DNA from: Bacillus sp. SB49
GTDB taxonomy: Bacteria > Bacillota > Bacilli > Bacillales > Halobacillaceae
Length of the DNA: 64,000 nt
Assembly: GCF_000469135.2 (NCBI RefSeq)
Contig: NZ_CP048117.1
Span: forward strand, 2,517,501 to 2,581,500
Reading direction: 5' to 3'
Numbering within the stretch: the first letter of the stretch is position 1; every line of letters starts with the position of its first letter. Under the pieces are notes generated by a model that was not told the origin of the DNA, ran no database searches, and saw nothing but the letters and a program-made list of their open reading frames with translations. Position numbers and translations under genes: made by a program. Shown here in pieces: positions 45,412 through 55,500 of this stretch.

Positions 45412-46527
45412 TCACTGGTCATCCCCAATAAATTCCACGCGTTCCAACCTGGAATTCGGCTTATATCTGCGTCCTTCTTTCGCCTCAGGTTTGCCGTTTA
45501 TGATGACATTATCACCAGTGAAACCAATATTGATTTTAAGAAGGCTCCCGCCTACACCGTACATATCGACTGGAACTTCCTGCTCTTCGAATGCTTTGAT
45601 CCGCTCCTTCGTAAACCCGCCGCTTACGACGATTTTCACATGACGATATCCCTCCTGGTCAAGAGCTCGTCTTAGTGCAAAAATCAATTCGGGATTCACT
45701 CCCCTGGGATCAAAGGTACCCATAAGGTGCTGGTTTCTCAAGAAGTATTTATCCACAAGATTCCTGGATGTATCGAGGCGCACCCCTTTCAATTCTTCTC
45801 CGAATTCCCGCGCTACTTTCAAGGAGTCTGAAATGACGTCATTATTATAATCGACAAGCGCCATCAGCTGATCATCAGGAAACTGTTCGTGGTAAGCTTT
45901 CGTAGCCGCAACGACATCCCCCTGAAACATCTGAATCAATGCATGAGGCATCGTCCCCATGCCCTCTTTCCCCCACCATTCGTTCATGGCATGGGTTGCT
46001 TGAGCGGTCGATCCGCCGATAAAAGCAGAATAACCGTCACCAGATTGCTGGGTGAAATGATCATCCCTGTCTCCCATGAAGATGATCGGCTTCTGCTTCC
46101 CTGATGTACGGGCTGCTTTTACGACATTGTACACGTTCGTCGCAACAGATGTACGCCTGGCAAGAATCCCATCAATCATCCCTTCCAGAAAGCCGAAATA
46201 TTGATAAGGACCTGTAACCGTCAACACCGTTTCATAAGGTACGATCTTATCCCCGTCCTTCAAAGAGTGGATCTCCAGTTCCTCTGGATGATCGGCAAAC
46301 GTATGGATAAGAGCAATCACTTCATCCGTCCCGCATAAGACGGCATGGTCTTTCTGGAAAAACTGCATCGTCACCTGGTTTTCCGGAAGATGATTTTCTA
46401 CAATATCCCTGGTCTTCAGGAAATAGACGGCTGAAAACCATCCCTCTCCGGCTCGTTCATCAAACTTGAATGTCTTGTTCGTCAGTCGGCTGATCTCGCC
46501 ATTCAACTTGCGTGAAATTTCTTTCAT
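45412..46527 (-). CDS. nicotinate phosphoribosyltransferase family protein
   Basis: A 371-residue type II phosphoribosyltransferase that by family makes nicotinate mononucleotide from nicotinate and PRPP. Supporting features are FKFDERAGEGWFSA near residue 20, GGSTAQATHAMNEWW near 170, VRLDTSRNLVDK near 250 and VVSGGFTKERIKAF near 300, the phosphate-binding region. It is shorter than B. subtilis PncB (about 490), so it belongs to a compact subfamily and substrate is less certain. Located between murC and sftA where B. subtilis has none. ATG follows AAGGAGTAAAGTC. Confidence 0.85.
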   Translation of the reverse strand: MKEISRKLNGEISRLTNKTFKFDERAGEGWFSAVYFLKTRDIVENHLPENQVTMQFFQKDHAVLCGTDEVIALIHTFADHPEELEIHSLKDGDKIVPYETVLTVTGPYQYFGFLEGMIDGILARRTSVATNVYNVVKAARTSGKQKPIIFMGDRDDHFTQQSGDGYSAFIGGSTAQATHAMNEWWGKEGMGTMPHALIQMFQGDVVAATKAYHEQFPDDQLMALVDYNNDVISDSLKVAREFGEELKGVRLDTSRNLVDKYFLRNQHLMGTFDPRGVNPELIFALRRALDQEGYRHVKIVVSGGFTKERIKAFEEQEVPVDMYGVGGSLLKINIGFTGDNVIINGKPEAKEGRRYKPNSRLERVEFIGDDQ

Positions 46528-46633
46528 GACTTTACTCCTTAAACATTAGGTCGTTTGTATCTTGAAAAATACATTCTTAGACCATCATATATAATTGGGA
46601 AGTAATACACAAGCCTTTCCTTCCAAGCTGGTA

Positions 46634-49450
46634 TCACTCCATCATTTCGTCGATCTGCTGTCTCGTCAATAAAATGTCTCTCGGCTTGCTTCCTTTTTGT
46701 TCAGAAATAATCCCGTATGTTTCCATTTGATCAATCAGTCTGGCAGCACGGTTATACCCGACTTTAAATCGTCGCTGGATGAGTGAAGCGCTCGCACCGT
46801 TCTGTTCGACAACAAAGGAAACAGCTTCATCAAACAGCTCATCCGTGTCCTCTTCCGATGCCACCTGCTGGATCAATTCATCCTGATGGAACAAATACCG
46901 CGGTGGAGCCACCTTTTTGACGTAGGCAGTCACGCGCTCAATTTCGTCATCGGAAACGAAAGCCCCCTGTATTCGCAATGGCTGGCCCGAACCGTTTTCA
47001 ACGAACAGCATATCTCCCTTACCCAGCAGTTTTTCCGCTCCGGAAGAGTCGATGATTGTTCTGGAATCGACTTGAGATGAAACACTGAAAGCAATTCTTG
47101 TCGGTATATTTGCTTTGATTAATCCTGTAATAACATCCACAGAAGGACGCTGCGTGGCAAGAAGCAGATGAATTCCACATGCCCTTGCCTTTTGGGCGAT
47201 TCTGCAGATCGCATCCTCGACATCCTGCGGGGACATCATCATGAGGTCGGCAAGCTCATCGATCACAATGACCAGATACGGCATCTTCTCTGATTTACGC
47301 CCTTGCTTCATGATTTTATCATTATAGCGTTCCACATCCCGAACGCCTTCCTTCACGAATTTCTCATATCGCTCTTCCATCTCTTTCACTGCCCATTTCA
47401 AAGCAGTTGTTGCTGCCTTCACATCCGTGATCACAGGGGAGACAAGGTGCGGAAGATCATTGTATGGTGCGAGCTCCACCATCTTTGGATCAATCAGCAT
47501 GAACTTAACATCCTCATGGTGGGCTTTATATAATAAACTGATCAAAATCGTGTTGATACATACACTCTTTCCTGAACCAGTCGCTCCCGCAATGAGGCCG
47601 TGTGGCATTTTCTTCAAATTGGTCACGATGGAATCACCGCCGATATCGAGACCGAGACCAACCGCAAGCGGTGATGGATCTTCCTGGAAAGCTTCTGATT
47701 CAAAAATTTCCTGGAGTCCCACCATCTGAGAGCGTTTATTAGGTACTTCGATTCCAACCGCCTGTTTCCCCGGAATAGGGGCTTCGATACGAATATCTTT
47801 CGCTGCCATGCTTAATTTAATGTCATCAGCGAGGTTGGTTATTTTGCTTACTTTCACACCCGGCTCCGGCTGCACTTCAAATCTGGTAACCGTCGGGCCT
47901 TTCATTGCATTGACGACGTTTGCGCGTACATGGAAATGACGCAGCGTCGTTTCCAAAAGCTCCATCTGTTCTTTAATCCAGCTGTCATCATCTGAAGTAG
48001 GACGGACCGGATCCTCCAGCAGATGAAGAGGAGTAACGTATTCTTCTCTTACATGTCCGGGTTTATCATCCGTTTCCTGTGGAAGAGAATCTTGTTTCAT
48101 TTCTCGATTCGATTCCACTTTCCGTTCCTCTTCCTTCAATTCTACTTTCTTGTTCTGAGGCGGTACCGGCTGATGATCCCGGGTCCTTTTGTCTCTAGGA
48201 GTCATTAATACGTTGAATGGCACACGCCGCTTCGGCTTCTCCTCGACAGGCTTTTCATCGGACACTTCCACGGCTTCATGATCTTCAGGCTTGTCCTCAG
48301 AAATGTTTTCATCCTCTTCTGTCACGGAAGGAATGGTGGACTCAGGCGTTTCTGCTATTGAGTTATCCTCTGTTTCCACTCGATCTACAAGCTCTTCTTC
48401 TGTAATCATTTCCTCTTCCCGTATCCGTGATGAATCGCCCTCATAAACCTCTTCTTCATCATGACTGACAGGTAGGTCTGCTTCTGAGACGGAGTCCTGA
48501 TAAGAAGGGGCGGGGTCCTCCAACGGCTGTTCCACATCTTCATGTGCACCTTCTTCTGTCTCAGGCACTTCCTCTTCATCCAACATCAGCAGACCCGTGA
48601 AAGGTTCCTCCGGTTCCCTGTCTATAAGTGGTTCGGATTCGTGCGCTTCCAACGGATCGTTTTCCTTCGAGTCTACCTCTTCTGAGCGTGCAGGAGTCTC
48701 TACTTGTGACGGCTCATCGGAAGCGTTATCGAACCCCTGTACTGCTTTCTGAAACGATTCCATATCGTCCCCACGTGCCGCTTCTTCTTGAGGAGTCTCG
48801 AGTTCCAAGGAGGCTGCTTCTTCCACGTTACTTTTTTCTTTTATCTCTTCATCCGCAAGCTCTTCCACGGTAGGGATCTGGTTTTCTGATTCTGTCACCG
48901 GTCTCTGCGGCTCCGGTTCATCCATCCGAATCCTCATACGTTTTCTTAACTCCTGCCATTGCTTCTCGTCATAGGAGTTAGTATAGAACCCTTTCTGCTG
49001 CTCTTCTTCTACTGCATACTCCAGTGTTTCCAAGCCCTTCGTCATTTGTCTGGCCTGGTACCCATAGATCGGCGACGGCACATCTGTAGGAGTAAACGGT
49101 ACCGATGTTGTTTCCGGCAGTTCCTGTTCTTCCTCCTGTTTTCGCTGCTTTCTTCGCACAGGTTCTTCCTGTTTCTTCTGTTCCCCAAAAGGACGCTGCC
49201 TTCTGACAGGACGGTTCTCTAATGTTTTTTCTTCCTCCTCCACCGATGCGGAGGGATGTTTTGGACGATCCGGAATGACAGGAAAACGAAACTCCCCCTG
49301 TTTTGGATAACGATACGTCATCTTCGTCCTTGCATTGACTTCCTGGCGTTCATTCGTAAATCGTTCGTCTTTATTATGTAACGGCTTCTTCTCTTCTGCC
49401 TCATCATTTTCAAACCATTTTTTCATTTTGCTTTTAATGTCTTTCCACAT
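46634..49450 (-). CDS. sftA: DNA translocase SftA (FtsK/SpoIIIE family)
   Basis: A 938-residue soluble FtsK-family motor (YtpT). There is no N-terminal membrane region. A long linker (about 60-480) is very rich in Glu/Asp/Pro/Ser; the motor follows with Walker A GATGSGKSVCIN near 623 and Walker B VIVIDELADLMMM near 733, and the DNA-sequence-reading gamma winged helix ends the protein (about 870-938). SftA helps clear DNA from the division septum. Linker acidity may reflect salt adaptation. Confidence 0.95.
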   Translation of the reverse strand: MWKDIKSKMKKWFENDEAEEKKPLHNKDERFTNERQEVNARTKMTYRYPKQGEFRFPVIPDRPKHPSASVEEEEKTLENRPVRRQRPFGEQKKQEEPVRRKQRKQEEEQELPETTSVPFTPTDVPSPIYGYQARQMTKGLETLEYAVEEEQQKGFYTNSYDEKQWQELRKRMRIRMDEPEPQRPVTESENQIPTVEELADEEIKEKSNVEEAASLELETPQEEAARGDDMESFQKAVQGFDNASDEPSQVETPARSEEVDSKENDPLEAHESEPLIDREPEEPFTGLLMLDEEEVPETEEGAHEDVEQPLEDPAPSYQDSVSEADLPVSHDEEEVYEGDSSRIREEEMITEEELVDRVETEDNSIAETPESTIPSVTEEDENISEDKPEDHEAVEVSDEKPVEEKPKRRVPFNVLMTPRDKRTRDHQPVPPQNKKVELKEEERKVESNREMKQDSLPQETDDKPGHVREEYVTPLHLLEDPVRPTSDDDSWIKEQMELLETTLRHFHVRANVVNAMKGPTVTRFEVQPEPGVKVSKITNLADDIKLSMAAKDIRIEAPIPGKQAVGIEVPNKRSQMVGLQEIFESEAFQEDPSPLAVGLGLDIGGDSIVTNLKKMPHGLIAGATGSGKSVCINTILISLLYKAHHEDVKFMLIDPKMVELAPYNDLPHLVSPVITDVKAATTALKWAVKEMEERYEKFVKEGVRDVERYNDKIMKQGRKSEKMPYLVIVIDELADLMMMSPQDVEDAICRIAQKARACGIHLLLATQRPSVDVITGLIKANIPTRIAFSVSSQVDSRTIIDSSGAEKLLGKGDMLFVENGSGQPLRIQGAFVSDDEIERVTAYVKKVAPPRYLFHQDELIQQVASEEDTDELFDEAVSFVVEQNGASASLIQRRFKVGYNRAARLIDQMETYGIISEQKGSKPRDILLTRQQIDEMME

Positions 49451-49547
49451 TACGTTCCCTCTCTTTTCAAAAGCATGATTATCCCTATTTTAACAGGTTT
49501 ACAGCATGTATTGCTTTACATTCCCTTTAAAAATGACTTTTGAATCA

Positions 49548-49578
49548 AAAAAAGCAAAGCAGCTAGGCTACTTTGCTT
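49548..49578 (-). terminator. ytpR terminator
   Basis: Stem AAGCAAAGTAGC/GCTGCTTTGCTT with seven T after it on the minus strand. Confidence 0.85.
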
Positions 49579-49598
49579 AAATTCGACATGTGCTTCCA

Positions 49599-50204
49599 TT
49601 AAACTTCAAAAGTCTGACCGACTTCGTAATGGTCCTCCAGCACTAGAATGCCTTTTTCTTTCGGAGCGTCCGGCAGATCCAGCTCTTTGGCGGAACAAAT
49701 CATACCGGAAGAAGGAACTCCTCTCAACTTAGCGTCTTTAATCTTCATTCCGCTTGGCATCGTCGCTCCTACTTTAGCAACGACCACTTTTTGACCCTCT
49801 GCTACGTTTGGGGCACCACAGACAATTTGAAGCGTCTCTTCTCCTACATCCACTTGGCAGACGCTTAACTTGTCCGCATTCTCATGGGGTGCCTTCTCTT
49901 TCACAAATCCGACAACGAATTTCGGGGATAGATCGAAATTGAGGACGTCGTTCAATTGGTTTTTCGTGAAAAGATCTTTAATCGGGGCAAGCATCTCTTC
50001 GGTAAGTCTGATCTTTCCCTGACCTTCAAGGTTGAAGTATTCCGAAGCGTTGAATATATTGTAGCCTAAAAGCGATCCGTCCCTTTTGTCCGTGATCTTC
50101 ACCACATCTCCAAATGCTTCCTGTTTGATTTCTTCGCGATCTCCCTCTTTAACAGGGATGATCAGAACATCTCCGATTCCTTGACGATTGTAAAATACGT
50201 GCAT
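49599..50204 (-). CDS. ytpR: YtpR family tRNA-binding domain protein
   Basis: A 201-residue protein with an N-terminal DUF4479-type region (residues 1-85) and a C-terminal EMAP II/PheT-like tRNA-binding domain (about 95-195: [20 protein letters not shown] then [12 protein letters not shown]). Size equals B. subtilis YtpR; the RNA target is unknown. The open frame extends 39 codons upstream into ytpQ, but ATG 50204 has GAAAGGAAGATTAAT and gives the family start MHVFYN. One base after ytpQ ends, so co-transcribed. Confidence 0.9.
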   Translation of the reverse strand: MHVFYNRQGIGDVLIIPVKEGDREEIKQEAFGDVVKITDKRDGSLLGYNIFNASEYFNLEGQGKIRLTEEMLAPIKDLFTKNQLNDVLNFDLSPKFVVGFVKEKAPHENADKLSVCQVDVGEETLQIVCGAPNVAEGQKVVVAKVGATMPSGMKIKDAKLRGVPSSGMICSAKELDLPDAPKEKGILVLEDHYEVGQTFEV

Positions 50205-50205
50205 A

Positions 50206-51021
50206 TTAATCTTCCTTTCGGTCTCGTTTCGGTTTCTTCTGCGCCAGGATGAAAATCGGCTCCAGTTCTTTATCCTCATATAAGAAGGACAGGGAAGTGA
50301 CAGGAACCGTTCCTTCCGCAAAGAATTTCATAGCCATCTGAGCTAATATATCATAACCCTCGGGGTTTTGGACATCCGCAAAAATAATGACGTCCTGATG
50401 CGGGATGCTGATAGCAAGCTCTCCCTTACATTCGGCTTTCAGTTTTTCGAGTAGTGCTTCATTGAGAATTCGGCTGGCATCGTAGCCGTCACGTGCGGAA
50501 TGGAAGTAAAAATCATTGCCATAGACGGTATCCTTCTTCATCTCCACCGGCAGGGAGCGAACATTAAATCCCGCCACTTCCTTGATCCGATCGAGAGACC
50601 ATCCTTCTTCTTGCAGCATGTCTTCATCAATCAGTTTATAGGACTTACCCAAATCCAGTGCATAATAGATTCTTGTCTCCGCTGTGTGTTCCGCATATAC
50701 AAGCTGCTTTCCCTTGTCCTCTGTAGGGAAGGAAGCCGCTCGGATGACTGGATAGATCTGCTTCTCTTTCCCGGAGAGCGTATGTTCTTCATTCATGACC
50801 CGGAGGGCTTCCTGAACATGATCTTCCAACTCGTCAAGAGCTTCCTCTCCGCGCTGCTGGAATTTAGCAATGACGTTCGGGAGAGTGATGGTAATGCCCT
50901 TACCGGTTTCTGCCCATTCTACACGAAACGTATCTTTATCCCTGTTAAAGACCGTCTTCCATTCTGCATGATTTAAGCGTTCTTCCAATTTTTTCTTCAA
51001 TTTAATACTTGTCATCTTCAT
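50206..51021 (-). CDS. ytpQ: DUF1444 (UPF0354) family protein YtpQ
   Basis: A 271-residue soluble protein of the DUF1444 family, B. subtilis YtpQ being 269. No catalytic motif is evident and function is unknown. Start ATG 51021 follows GAAGGAGGAAATATT; an upstream extension to 51072 lacks family character. Its end touches the ytpR start region, so ytpQR is an operon; ytpP is encoded upstream on the same strand but separated by a terminator. Confidence 0.9.
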   Translation of the reverse strand: MKMTSIKLKKKLEERLNHAEWKTVFNRDKDTFRVEWAETGKGITITLPNVIAKFQQRGEEALDELEDHVQEALRVMNEEHTLSGKEKQIYPVIRAASFPTEDKGKQLVYAEHTAETRIYYALDLGKSYKLIDEDMLQEEGWSLDRIKEVAGFNVRSLPVEMKKDTVYGNDFYFHSARDGYDASRILNEALLEKLKAECKGELAISIPHQDVIIFADVQNPEGYDILAQMAMKFFAEGTVPVTSLSFLYEDKELEPIFILAQKKPKRDRKED

Positions 51022-51185
51022 AATATTTCCTCCTTCTACACTGGAAGAAATCGACGTTTCTTCGAATTTCACTGCCTCTTATTATACACACAAAAAAGCA
51101 TTAATAAAAAGGAAACGGTAAAGTGATCCATCACAAAACGTTTCGCCTTATGCTGTCTATTTTTCACCGTGCCCCTCAACAAGTA

Positions 51186-51219
51186 AAAACGGACGTGTTT
51201 CTGTAAAACACGTCCGTTT
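51186..51219 (-). terminator. ytpP terminator
   Basis: Fourteen-bp stem AAACGGACGTGTTT with its complement, then TTTTTAC on the minus strand. Confidence 0.88.
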
Positions 51220-51233
51220 GTTTGTCCTATGAA

Positions 51234-51551
51234 TTATCTGCTTACTTGTATGAGAAAGTCCTCAATCTCTTCTTGAGATTTACGATCTTTGCTGACGAAC
51301 CTTCCTACTTCTTCCCCATCACGGAAAGCAAGGAAACTCGGAATTCCGAAGACATCGTTTTCGGCGCAGACGTGGATGAATTGATCACGGTCTACGTAAA
51401 CGAAGGTCCAATCAGCATATTTTTCTTCCAATTCCGGAAGAAACGGTTCAATTACCCGACAGTCCGGACACCAGTCTGCAGAAAACAGCAGGATAACCGG
51501 TTTCTCTTCTATCAAATCTTTCAATTGTTGATCAGATTCTAATGTAATCAT
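51234..51551 (-). CDS. ytpP: thioredoxin family protein YtpP
   Basis: A 105-residue thioredoxin-fold protein with active site SADWCPDCRVIEP near residue 27: CPDC instead of the CGPC of classical thioredoxin, which usually means a different redox potential or partner. The cis-proline region GIPSFLAFRDGEEVGRF lies near residue 70. Cytoplasmic; substrate unknown. ATG follows GGAGGTGTTCCACA. Confidence 0.92.
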   Translation of the reverse strand: MITLESDQQLKDLIEEKPVILLFSADWCPDCRVIEPFLPELEEKYADWTFVYVDRDQFIHVCAENDVFGIPSFLAFRDGEEVGRFVSKDRKSQEEIEDFLIQVSR

Positions 51552-51585
51552 TGTGGAACACCTCCGATGCTATTTTAGCACACGT

Positions 51586-52614
51586 TCACTCATAATCAAT
51601 CGTCATGTCTCCCGGCTTGATCCACCCTTTCCTCCGGAAGGCGATGGCAATAATATAGCTGATCAAAGCCGGACCGATCAGGTGAAGGAAGAGGATCATG
51701 CCAAAAACACTCCAGGAGAATCCCATCGTTTCGAATGTCATGATTTGACCTACAAAGCCGCTTGTTCCCATTCCAGCCCCTGCTGCATTATTTTCCATTG
51801 TAAGCCATACGGTTGCCACAGGTGCCAGCACAGCACCAGCGATCGTTGGAGGAAGAAGGATCAGCGGATGTTTTACAATGTTCGCTACTTGAAGCATCGA
51901 CGTTCCGATTCCCTGAGCAAGCGCTCCTCCTATGCCGTTATCTCGATAACTGATGGTCGCGAACCCGATCATCTGGGCAGCGCAGCCCACGGTCGCCGCT
52001 CCGGCTGCTACGCCATCGAGTGACAGCATAAGGGCAATGGCAAGGCTGGAAATCGGAGCCGTCAATGCCAGGCCCATCAAGACAGCGACAACGATTCCCA
52101 TCCATAACGGCTGCTGCTGCGTTGCCCAATTGATGACTTCTCCTAGCCCCGTCATAAAACCACCGATCGGAGCTCCGATCCAAGAGCCGACCATAAATCC
52201 GATAACGATCGTGATGAACGGCGTGAGAATAATATCAATTTTCGTTTCTTTGCTTACTAGTTTACCGAATTCTGTGGCAGCGAGAGCAGCGATATAGCTC
52301 CCCGCCGGACCGCCGGCCTCCGCCCCGGCCGCTCCGCTGAACAAAGCTGCAAAAATGACTAAAGGAGGTGCTTTTAATCCATAGGCAATCGCCGCTCCGA
52401 TCGCACCTCCCCATATCTTCGTATCCATCGCAAGCGTCCCCATTTCTATAAACGACTGCGAAAGGGGACCAAGACTTGTTTGTTCACCAAGCGTCTTGAT
52501 AATTAATCCGATGATCAAGGATGAAAACAACCCAAGTGCCATATAGCTGAGGGCGGTTATCAAATATGATTGAACCGATATATGTACTCCTTTTCTTGTT
52601 AGAAAATCTTTCAC
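51586..52614 (-). CDS. PTS IIC-like membrane transporter (PTS_EIIC_2 type)
   Basis: About 342 residues with nine to ten hydrophobic segments and Gly/Ala-rich reentrant motifs (ALFSGAAGAEAGGPAGSY near residue 88). It resembles the stand-alone EIIC family 2 proteins, which lack IIA and IIB partners; the substrate is unknown. The frame opens at 52653 with ATG 52620 also available, but GTG 52614 has GGGAGGGATGGCA at ideal spacing. No PTS phosphotransfer genes are near. Confidence 0.8.
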   Translation of the reverse strand: MKDFLTRKGVHISVQSYLITALSYMALGLFSSLIIGLIIKTLGEQTSLGPLSQSFIEMGTLAMDTKIWGGAIGAAIAYGLKAPPLVIFAALFSGAAGAEAGGPAGSYIAALAATEFGKLVSKETKIDIILTPFITIVIGFMVGSWIGAPIGGFMTGLGEVINWATQQQPLWMGIVVAVLMGLALTAPISSLAIALMLSLDGVAAGAATVGCAAQMIGFATISYRDNGIGGALAQGIGTSMLQVANIVKHPLILLPPTIAGAVLAPVATVWLTMENNAAGAGMGTSGFVGQIMTFETMGFSWSVFGMILFLHLIGPALISYIIAIAFRRKGWIKPGDMTIDYE

Positions 52615-52811
52615 TGCCATCCCTCCCGTATGATTCCGCCCTTTATCATACAATTTTTATTTACATGTGTAAATACACCAGTATGAAGTATTTTGTACCA
52701 CATCCTAGTATGAGCTTACGGCAGGGAGTTATTCCACGAAGCTGCCATACTGGACAGAATACGTTTTCTTTCGCATACTGGTTAGAAAGGTATAAAATGG
52801 GAGGAGATAAA

Positions 52812-53252
52812 ATGGAGTTAACCGTTTACTTAGCGGGACAGATTCATGACGACTGGCGCCTTCAATTGAAAAAGAAAGCAGAGGAAAAAGGGCTGCCGAT
52901 TCACTTCGTAGGACCACAGGAAAACCACGATCGTTCTGATGATATCGGAGAAGCCATACTCGGAAAGCAGCCGGACAAACTGTACCGGGATGACGCAGCT
53001 TCCAGCGTGAACAACTTCCGCACACAGGTTCTCTTGAACAAATCAGACGCCGTCATTGCATTATTCGGTGAATCGTACAAACAATGGAATACGGCTATGG
53101 ATGCAAGTGCAGCGATCCATCTGCAGAAACCACTGATCCTTATTCGCCCTGAGTCGTTAATACACCCATTGAAGGAACTCTCGAATAAAGCAGATGTGAC
53201 GGTCGAAACCATGGAAGAGGCTTTAGAAGTTCTCGCCTACGTGTACGAATAA
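52812..53252 (+). CDS. ytoQ: YtoQ family protein
   Basis: A 146-residue protein close to B. subtilis YtoQ in length. It has a nucleoside 2-deoxyribosyltransferase-like Rossmann fold by appearance (ELTVYLAGQIHDDWR at the start, LNKSDAVIALFGESYKQWN near residue 78), but no function is established. The ATG at 52812 follows GGGAGGAGATAAA; the open frame starts earlier at 52566. It shares a terminator with the converging DUF84 gene. Confidence 0.88.
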   Translation: MELTVYLAGQIHDDWRLQLKKKAEEKGLPIHFVGPQENHDRSDDIGEAILGKQPDKLYRDDAASSVNNFRTQVLLNKSDAVIALFGESYKQWNTAMDASAAIHLQKPLILIRPESLIHPLKELSNKADVTVETMEEALEVLAYVYE

Positions 53253-53289
53253 AAAAAGCGAGGAACCATTCGGCATCCACGCTTTTTTT
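53251..53289. terminator. bidirectional terminator ytoQ/DUF84 gene
   Basis: AAAAAAAGCG pairs with CGCTTTTTTT, with imperfect inner pairing. Confidence 0.75.
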
Positions 53290-53800
53290 ATTTGTTCATC
53301 TGTCTGTCGTATTCCCACTGCCCCTTCAAAAGTTTCACTACGTGGGTAAACATTTCGGCACGATCGATGATCCCATTTGTAAAAATGCCGACAGCCCCTT
53401 CATTTTTTCGGACCTCGTGCTTATCTGCATATACATCCATCAGTTCGCCCAGTTCTTTTCCTCTTTCCAGGCCGGCTTTAATTTCTTCCGGAAGCATGAT
53501 TCTGGCACCGCTCGCGGTGTATACATTCTCTTTCTCATCTACGAGCGCTCCCCAATTACAAAGATAGAGATCATCCTCGATTTCCATCACGCCGCCTTCA
53601 AGGCCGATGCCGAGGTCTGCTTTATTCTGGGAGGCACATTCTCGGGCACGATTAATGGCACCTTCCAATGTCTCTTCATCAGAAAAAGGCTGAGCAGCCA
53701 CTTTAGACTCTACTTCGATTCCCACGATTTCCATCTCCGGAAATATGCGTTTAACCGATTCTACTTTCGTTGGATTCTTTGATCCTACATATATTTTCAC
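53288..53800 (-). CDS. DUF84 family protein, probable inosine/xanthosine triphosphatase
   Basis: A 170-residue protein of the ITPase-like YjjX/DUF84 family. VGSKNPTKVESVKR near residue 6 is the typical N-terminal nucleotide-binding motif, and LGIGLEGGVMEIEDD near 65 the acidic one. Family members remove deaminated purine nucleotides; activity here is inferred. The start is probably GTG 53800 (AAAGGTG eight bases before it) instead of ATG 53818, which lacks a good ribosome-binding site. Confidence 0.82.
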   Translation of the reverse strand: MKIYVGSKNPTKVESVKRIFPEMEIVGIEVESKVAAQPFSDEETLEGAINRARECASQNKADLGIGLEGGVMEIEDDLYLCNWGALVDEKENVYTASGARIMLPEEIKAGLERGKELGELMDVYADKHEVRKNEGAVGIFTNGIIDRAEMFTHVVKLLKGQWEYDRQMNK

Positions 53801-53876
53801 GTTAGATACACCTTTCATTTTCTCTGATTAGCTTATTCTTTACGTTTCATACTTTTTTGCTATCCTATTCTAGCAC

Positions 53877-53912
53877 AAAGTCACGCAGGCTGAAATCAGC
53901 ACGCGTGACTTT
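53877..53912 (-). terminator. ytoP terminator
   Basis: Sixteen-bp imperfect stem AAAGTCACGCGTGCTGA with partner, followed by TTTGTG. Confidence 0.75.
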
Positions 53913-53920
53913 AAAGAAAC

Positions 53921-54988
53921 TCAGCCATTTTGTTTTATTTGGTCCAGCGTATTCTGATCTGTAGAGCGTACGAGCTTCACAATCAACTCTTTTGCTGCTT
54001 CGTAATCATCCACGTGAATGATGGACGAGGAAGTATGAATGTATCGGGAGCATATTCCGACGACAGCAGAAGGGACTCCATTATTAGACATGTGGACCCT
54101 GCCGGCATCCGTTCCACCTTGGGAAATAAAGTATTGATACGGAATATCGTTCGTTTCCGCTGTATCCAAAATGAAATCTCGCATACCTTTATGAGTAATC
54201 ATTGTCCGGTCGAAAATACGGAGAAGCGCCCCTTTACCAAGTTGACCGAATTCCTTCTTATCTCCACTCATATCGTTTGCAGGAGAAGCATCCAGCGCAT
54301 AGAAAATATCCGGATTGATCATATTGGCAGCAACTTGAGCTCCCCTCAGACCGACTTCTTCCTGGACCGTAGCGCCAGAGTATAATTTGTTTGGAAGCTT
54401 TTCCCCCTGCAGTTCTTTTAACAGCTCAATGGACAAACCACATCCGTACCGGTTATCCCATGCTTTCGCCATGATCTTCTTCTCATTAGCCATAGGAGTA
54501 AAAGGACAGATCGGTACAATCGGCTGGCCCGGTTTGATGCCGATTTTCTCCGCGTCTTCCCTGTCATCCGCACCGATGTCGATCACCATATTTTTTACTT
54601 CCATCGGCCGCTTCCTTTGTTCCGGTGTGAGATTGTGAGGAGGAATGGAGCCGATAACTCCGACTACCGGTCCCTTGTCGGTAATGATTTGGACACGCTG
54701 TGCCAGCATTACCTGGTTCCACCAACCTCCGAGCGGCTGGAACCGAAGCATCCCGTTACCCGTGATTTGAGTTACCATGAATCCTACTTCATCCATATGA
54801 CCTGCAACCATTACGGTCGGGCCTTCGCCTTCTTTGACACCAAAAACGCCGCCCAAGTTGTCCTGAACGATAGAATCTGAATATTTACCCAGCTCCTCCT
54901 TCATAAATGAACGTACAAGATGTTCGTTCCCCGGTGCACCAGGGAGCTCTGTCAATGTCTTAAAAAGAGTGCGTGTTTCTTGATTCAT
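53921..54988 (-). CDS. ytoP: M42 family aminopeptidase YtoP
   Basis: A 355-residue dinuclear metallo-aminopeptidase of the M42 (glutamyl aminopeptidase/tetrahedral) family. Metal and catalytic residues appear in [11 protein letters not shown] near residue 66, AWDNRYGCG near 179, [12 protein letters not shown] near 212 and the late [14 protein letters not shown] near 312. Cytoplasmic peptide degradation is the expected role. Start follows GGAGAGGTACAT. Confidence 0.93.
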   Translation of the reverse strand: MNQETRTLFKTLTELPGAPGNEHLVRSFMKEELGKYSDSIVQDNLGGVFGVKEGEGPTVMVAGHMDEVGFMVTQITGNGMLRFQPLGGWWNQVMLAQRVQIITDKGPVVGVIGSIPPHNLTPEQRKRPMEVKNMVIDIGADDREDAEKIGIKPGQPIVPICPFTPMANEKKIMAKAWDNRYGCGLSIELLKELQGEKLPNKLYSGATVQEEVGLRGAQVAANMINPDIFYALDASPANDMSGDKKEFGQLGKGALLRIFDRTMITHKGMRDFILDTAETNDIPYQYFISQGGTDAGRVHMSNNGVPSAVVGICSRYIHTSSSIIHVDDYEAAKELIVKLVRSTDQNTLDQIKQNG

Positions 54989-55140
54989 ATGTACCTCTCC
55001 TTTTTATCCTTCTGCTCTTATTTTACCGGAATTTTGAAACCGTTTCTACAAATCCGCCACAGGAGCATAGTTTTGTTTTACTTTTATCGGGAATATTTAG
55101 TATACTGGGTAGCAGAAATCAGTTATGAGGTGATTAACAA

Positions 55141-55458
55141 ATGAACTGGAAAAAAGTTGCAATAGCTGCCGGTGTAGGAGCATTGGCTGGCTACGTAATC
55201 AAAGAACAAGTAAGCAATAGTCAAGGTGTCACACCAGAGAAAGCTTTGAAAATCGCCAAGGAAGCATTTAAGAAACAGGGACCTATCAGTGGTTCATGGG
55301 TGTACATGCAGCCGGAAGAACTGAACAAAAACGGCATCCACTATGATGTGTACCGTGGAGGTATCGCAAAGAACAAAGACGGCGAAACATCGCAGTTTGA
55401 GTTCTACATCGATACGGAAACCGGTACGATCGTAGATGTCGCAGAAACTACTGCTTAA
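55141..55458 (+). CDS. ytzB: PepSY domain protein YtzB
   Basis: A 105-residue protein with an N-terminal hydrophobic segment (KVAIAAGVGALAGYVIKE, residues 5-22) and one PepSY domain (about 30-102, VTPEKALKIAKEAFKKQG then FYIDTETGTIVDVAE). Surface or periplasm-facing PepSY proteins may inhibit proteases; role not established. Matches B. subtilis YtzB. ATG follows GAGGTGATTAACAA; a terminator follows. Confidence 0.88.
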   Translation: MNWKKVAIAAGVGALAGYVIKEQVSNSQGVTPEKALKIAKEAFKKQGPISGSWVYMQPEELNKNGIHYDVYRGGIAKNKDGETSQFEFYIDTETGTIVDVAETTA

Positions 55459-55464
55459 TCCAGT

Positions 55465-55500
55465 GAAGACCTTCGGCCGTCAGGCGGAAGGTCTTTTTTC
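55465..55500. terminator. terminator ytzB/ytnP
   Basis: AGAAGACCTTC pairs with GAAGGTCTTTTTT around a loop; works best for ytzB. Confidence 0.8.

Noticed and set aside
46886-49222. Several open frames antisense to sftA
   Set aside because: They are reverse-strand shadows of the acidic linker codons (Glu/Asp codons read as Ser/Leu/Phe) with no ribosome-binding site or domain.
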